8,666 bases of DNA from Thermoproteus sp. UBA157 (GTDB lineage: Archaea > Thermoproteota > Thermoprotei > Thermoproteales > Thermoproteaceae). Of this stretch, positions 6,733 through 8,666 are shown piece after piece (position 1 is the stretch's first letter; every line of letters starts with the position of its first letter). The notes beneath the pieces are model-generated. The model was not told the origin of the DNA, ran no database searches, and was given only the letters and a program-made list of their open reading frames with translations. The DNA lies in assembly GCA_002497345.1 (NCBI GenBank), contig DANS01000026.1:1-8666 (forward strand), in the 5' to 3' direction. The position numbers and the translations under genes were made by a program.

Positions 6733-7139
6733 TGCCCCATGACGACTACGTGAACTCGGCGTAGCCTAGGCCCGTCGAACTCGGCCAAGAAGAGCTCTTG
6801 CCAAGTCCCCCTTACTAGCCTTCCGCCCTTTACCGGGAAGACGTAGAACTGCTTGAGCAAAGCGCTGAGCAAGTGGGCGTCTGCGTTGTCGTCTATGGCG
6901 TTGTGCTCGTAATCGCCGGAAGCCGGCACGAGCCTCTCGAAAAGCCTTTCGTAATCCTTGCGTATTCTGGGCTCGTCCTCGTTGGCGAAAAGGGCCGCCG
7001 TGGCGTGGGCCAAGAAGACCAAGGCGATGCCCTCGGATATCCCCGACTCCTTCACGACGGACTCCACCCTTTCCGTTATGTTGACCAAGGAGCGCCTCGA
7101 AGGGGTCTCGACTTGGAGCTCCTTGGAGTAGACCCTCAT
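6729..7139 (-). CDS. yjbQ: YjbQ/UPF0047 family protein
   Basis: A 136-residue member of the UPF0047 family, annotated in databases as a secondary thiamine-phosphate synthase because the bacterial protein shows weak activity of that kind; the true role is unsettled. Family motifs in order: SGISEG (32-37), HATAA (45-49), NEDEP (53-57), YEHN (77-80), DDNADAHL (83-90), GTWQ (111-114) and EFDGPR (120-125). Conserved H45, H79 and H89 with the acidic residues fit the known metal or phosphate pocket. The usual HTTAA is HATAA here. The length is normal for the family. It is the first gene of the yjbQ-thrC-ggt-like operon, and its TGA shares ATGA with the thrC start. The TATA-rich stretch upstream and the lack of a Shine-Dalgarno sequence suggest a leaderless transcript. 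Confidence 0.92.
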   Translation of the reverse strand: MRVYSKELQVETPSRRSLVNITERVESVVKESGISEGIALVFLAHATAALFANEDEPRIRKDYERLFERLVPASGDYEHNAIDDNADAHLLSALLKQFYVFPVKGGRLVRGTWQELFLAEFDGPRLRRVHVVVMGQ

Positions 7140-7157
7140 GGAGGGAAAAAATCGCCC

Positions 7158-7171
7158 AAATTAAATTATAA
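7158..7171 (-). promoter_or_regulatory. TATA-rich promoter of the yjbQ-thrC-ggt-like operon
   Basis: On the - strand the A/T run TTATAATTTAATTT covers -32 to -19 relative to the yjbQ ATG, the only A/T-rich block in a GC-rich intergenic region. It spans the spacing seen for the other promoters here. The stretch between it and the ATG ends in T and C runs with no ribosome-binding site, so transcription probably starts at or near the start codon. Confidence 0.65.
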
Positions 7172-7223
7172 GGTCGGCGGCCTCCCTCGCTCGCGAGAAC
7201 CGCCTCAACCCCCTTTCCAACGC

Positions 7224-7257
7224 CTCCTCGGCAAGGATCCGGCCAAAAGCCGAGGAG
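7224..7257. repeat. Inverted repeat, 9-bp perfect arms
   Basis: CTCCTCGGC (7224-7232) and GCCGAGGAG (7249-7257) are exact reverse complements separated by 16 bases. In RNA from either strand this would be a stable GC-rich stem-loop. No T-run follows on either strand, so a simple terminator is unlikely. Confidence 0.75.
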
Positions 7258-7274
7258 CCGGCAAGTGCACCCCC

Positions 7275-7303
7275 TTCCGCCTTTGACCTTGGAGTGTGCG
7301 GAA
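7275..7303. repeat. Inverted repeat, 6-bp perfect arms
   Basis: TTCCGC (7275-7280) pairs with GCGGAA (7298-7303) across a 17-base spacer. The right arm overlaps the second copy of the direct repeat, and a nearby shorter pair, CCCTC (7307-7311) with GAGGG (7322-7326), adds to the clustering. Taken alone, a six-base arm could arise by chance. Confidence 0.45.
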
Positions 7304-7342
7304 CCTCCCTCAACCAACGCCGAGGGGTTAAAAGGTCTGAAA

Positions 7343-7358
7343 CCTCGGGCCCGCGAGG
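7343..7358. repeat. Short GC-rich hairpin downstream of the YedE-like gene
   Basis: CCTCG (7343-7347) and CGAGG (7354-7358) form a five-base stem with a six-base loop. On the - strand it lies just past the T-run that follows the YedE-like stop, so it could be a 3' end structure of that message if transcription reads past the T-run. Confidence 0.4.
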
Positions 7359-7364
7359 GGCTTT

Positions 7365-7370
7365 AAAAAA
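7365..7370 (-). terminator. Oligo-T terminator of the YedE-like gene
   Basis: Seven bases after the TAA stop the - strand reads CCCCC then TTTTTT. Archaeal RNA polymerase commonly terminates at such T-runs without needing a hairpin. The adjacent AAAG makes the block TATA-like as well, so a promoter role is a weaker alternative. Confidence 0.5.
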
Positions 7371-7376
7371 GGGGGA

Positions 7377-8654
7377 TTACGCGAAGCCCCAGGAGTTTAT
7401 CTTGAGCCTCAACACGTAGCGCAGCGTTATCATAGCGCCGACCATCACGGCCAACATGAACACGAAGCTCGACACGGCCATCTGGAGGTTCCCGCTGAGG
7501 ATGTGGCCGCTGGCGCAGCCGTTGGCCATCCTGGCGCCGAACAGCACCAAGTAGGCGCCGAAGAACGAGCCGAGGAACCTCTTGACCTCGGAGTTGCCGA
7601 ATCTGCGGGCCCATATCGTGGGTATCTGTTTCTTGAAGCCCATGAACCTTCTGGATATAAATAGGGCGGAGATCAGCCCGCCTAGAAACGTGCTGAGGTC
7701 GGTTATGGGCTCCCACCCTATCTCGCTGAAGGGCTTGTTCACGGGAACGCCGTTGACTATGTGCATGCCGCCGAAGAGCTGGAAGTAGGGGTTGGAGGCG
7801 GCCCAATACGGGTTCACCAGATAGGAGAGCTGCGCCCCTATCCAGGAGTAGGTGGTCGATTCGCCGAAGATCTGGTGGAGTATTATCACGGCCACCGCCT
7901 CTATGGTGAACGCCAAGCCGAGCACCACGACGTATCTGGCGTTCCTCACGCTGCTCTCGTTGATGAGCTCGAGCAAGTACTTGTTCTGCCTGGGGTACTT
8001 GGCCTGCTCGTCCTTGATGGCGTCCTCGAACCTTGTGGTCGCGCCCTTGCCGGCCAAGTGGAAGCCGCACGCTTGTTTGATCGGCTGCCTCGGATAGCGC
8101 GGCAGGAAGAGGAAGACCAAGAACATAATAACGCCGAATATCAACGAGGCTGCGAACATGGCCAGCTTATCGCCGAAGGGAACGCCGAAGAGCTGAGGCC
8201 ACGTTATGGCGCCGAAGTTGAGCGCGTCCCACAGATACGGCTTGACCTGCCCGAAGATCACGGACCAAGTGAAAGCGCCGAGCAATCCGCCGAGCGCTGC
8301 GTAGATGGCGTCCCTCCTCCCCTGCCCCAACGCTATCCAGATGGTGCCGGGGAAGTAGCCGGCCAAGCCCACGCCTACTCCGAAGATGAGGCCTCCGAGC
8401 ACCACGCCGCCGACGAAGAACGCCTTCAGCCCGAAGTTGGGCGTCGTGAAGAGGTTGAGGCCGTACAACAAGATGGCGCCCAGCCCTATGGCGAAGCCGA
8501 AGCACGCTATCAAGAACCTGTCCTGCAACGCCATCACCCTGTATAGGGTATCAGGGTCGGGGAAGTTCCAGAGCTCTAGCGGTATGGCGAGCGGCAAGGC
8601 GGCCACAATGCCGAGCCACAGAGGCGCCTTAGTCTGGTGGAGAGCCACTTGCAT
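7377..8654 (-). CDS. YeeE/YedE-family membrane protein, probable sulfur-compound transporter
   Basis: A 425-residue polytopic membrane protein of the YeeE/YedE (Sulf_transp) family; characterised members import thiosulfate using cysteines along the pore. I estimate about nine hydrophobic segments, near residues 12-28, 47-69, 78-100, 115-135, 162-185, 240-262, 318-335, 352-375 and 385-408, with a charged loop of about 50 residues at 186-240. The second half carries the signature ANGCASGHILSG with C380. The equivalent spot in the first half, usually a Cys-Pro-Gly, reads YFPGT (100-104), so that cysteine is missing; only C51, C196 and C380 remain. I chose the ATG because a GGAGG lies seven bases upstream. 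The frame stays open to the window edge, so a slightly longer start is possible. The substrate is inferred from the family. Confidence 0.88.
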   Translation of the reverse strand: MQVALHQTKAPLWLGIVAALPLAIPLELWNFPDPDTLYRVMALQDRFLIACFGFAIGLGAILLYGLNLFTTPNFGLKAFFVGGVVLGGLIFGVGVGLAGYFPGTIWIALGQGRRDAIYAALGGLLGAFTWSVIFGQVKPYLWDALNFGAITWPQLFGVPFGDKLAMFAASLIFGVIMFLVFLFLPRYPRQPIKQACGFHLAGKGATTRFEDAIKDEQAKYPRQNKYLLELINESSVRNARYVVVLGLAFTIEAVAVIILHQIFGESTTYSWIGAQLSYLVNPYWAASNPYFQLFGGMHIVNGVPVNKPFSEIGWEPITDLSTFLGGLISALFISRRFMGFKKQIPTIWARRFGNSEVKRFLGSFFGAYLVLFGARMANGCASGHILSGNLQMAVSSFVFMLAVMVGAMITLRYVLRLKINSWGFA

Positions 8655-8661
8655 GTATATG

Positions 8662-8666
8662 CCTCC
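8662..8666 (-). promoter_or_regulatory. Shine-Dalgarno sequence of the YedE-like gene
   Basis: GGAGG on the - strand, seven bases before the ATG at 8654, matches the anti-Shine-Dalgarno end of archaeal 16S rRNA. It fixes the chosen start. Because the other promoter-proximal genes here look leaderless, it suggests that this gene sits on a leadered or multi-gene transcript coming from beyond the window. Confidence 0.7.

Larger units (their letters stand above)
7197..7321. repeat. Two-copy imperfect direct repeat
   Basis: GAACCGCCTCAACC at 7197-7210 recurs as GAACCTCCCTCAACC at 7301-7315, differing by one substitution and one inserted base. Each copy is followed closely by CCAACGCC (7217-7224 and 7314-7321). 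The copies lie 104 bases apart and flank the hairpins at 7224-7257 and part of 7275-7303. Two copies are too few for an array. Confidence 0.55.
7140..7376. other. Intergenic region with unexplained inverted and direct repeats
   Basis: These 237 bases between the YedE-like gene and yjbQ hold the yjbQ promoter at one end and an oligo-T terminator at the other. I see no convincing coding frame between them. The GC-rich middle contains several inverted repeats (7224-7257, 7275-7303, 7307-7326, 7343-7358) and a two-copy direct repeat. No tRNA B box, C/D box pair or RNase P core motif was recognised on either strand. It may encode a structured RNA, or be decayed sequence. Confidence 0.5.

Noticed and set aside
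5902..6753. Long + strand reading frame of 283 codons opposite thrC
   Set aside because: It is the antisense shadow of threonine synthase in GC-rich DNA; it has no family motif and no promoter, and its length follows from the codon usage of the real gene.
6766..7317. A - strand frame of 183 codons starting in the intergenic gap and running through yjbQ
   Set aside because: It overlaps the recognised YjbQ frame for most of its length and shows no family pattern.
7172..7364. A tRNA, C/D box RNA or RNase P RNA in the intergenic gap
   Set aside because: I scanned both strands: no GGTTCNANTCC-type B box, no RTGATGA with CTGA at proper spacing, and no GAGGAAAGTC or ACAGAA core. The size alone would suit a short RNase P RNA, but the sequence does not support it by eye.
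7361..7370. CTTTAAAAAA as a + strand TATA box giving a transcript antisense to the YedE-like gene
   Set aside because: It resembles the 2498-2505 promoter but lacks an A-rich BRE; the - strand oligo-T terminator explains it more simply.
7761..8546. Long + strand reading frame of 261 codons opposite the YedE-like gene
   Set aside because: The product is a low-complexity, highly charged shadow of a clear membrane-protein gene.

Overview
The window looks like chromosomal DNA from a hyperthermophilic crenarchaeon of the Thermoproteaceae (Thermoproteus or Pyrobaculum type). Reasons: a two-domain archaeal Cdc48-type AAA+ ATPase, an archaeal FEN-1, a PestE-like carboxylesterase, heavy use of AGG, ATA and GCC codons, four-base ATGA gene overlaps, and A/T-rich TATA boxes about 26 bases upstream of start codons, which implies leaderless mRNAs. 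The genus is an inference from remembered protein similarity; no search was run.

Left half, + strand. The window opens inside a Cdc48/p97 homologue (1-1194) that lacks its N-terminal domain and most of D1. Its ATGA stop/start overlaps a small, probably winged-helix protein of unknown function (1191-1427). FEN-1 follows (1453-2493) with its own TATA box. A second transcription unit then carries a DsrE-like small protein (2524-2850) and, overlapping by one base, an HSL-family alpha/beta-hydrolase (2850-3785).

Middle and right half, - strand. Inorganic pyrophosphatase (3766-4293) converges on the esterase with a 20-base tail-to-tail overlap and has a clear TATA box. Upstream of it, reading right to left, is a tightly coupled three-gene operon: YjbQ/UPF0047 protein (6729-7139), threonine synthase (5728-6732) and a gamma-glutamyltransferase-family protein (4340-5731), each joined by an ATGA overlap. 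At the right edge is a YeeE/YedE-family membrane protein (7377-8654), probably a sulfur-compound transporter, preceded by a Shine-Dalgarno-like GGAGG.

The only substantial non-coding stretch is 7140-7376. It holds the yjbQ promoter and the presumed oligo-T terminator of the yedE gene. Between them is an unexplained cluster of inverted repeats plus a two-copy direct repeat; it could encode a small structured RNA but matches no class I recognise.

Most genes are ordinary housekeeping or metabolic genes. No mobile element, CRISPR array, tRNA or rRNA was seen. The items most worth a second look are the 7140-7376 region, the Cdc48-coupled small protein, the divergent active site of the GGT-like protein, and the loss of one of two expected cysteines in the YedE-like protein.
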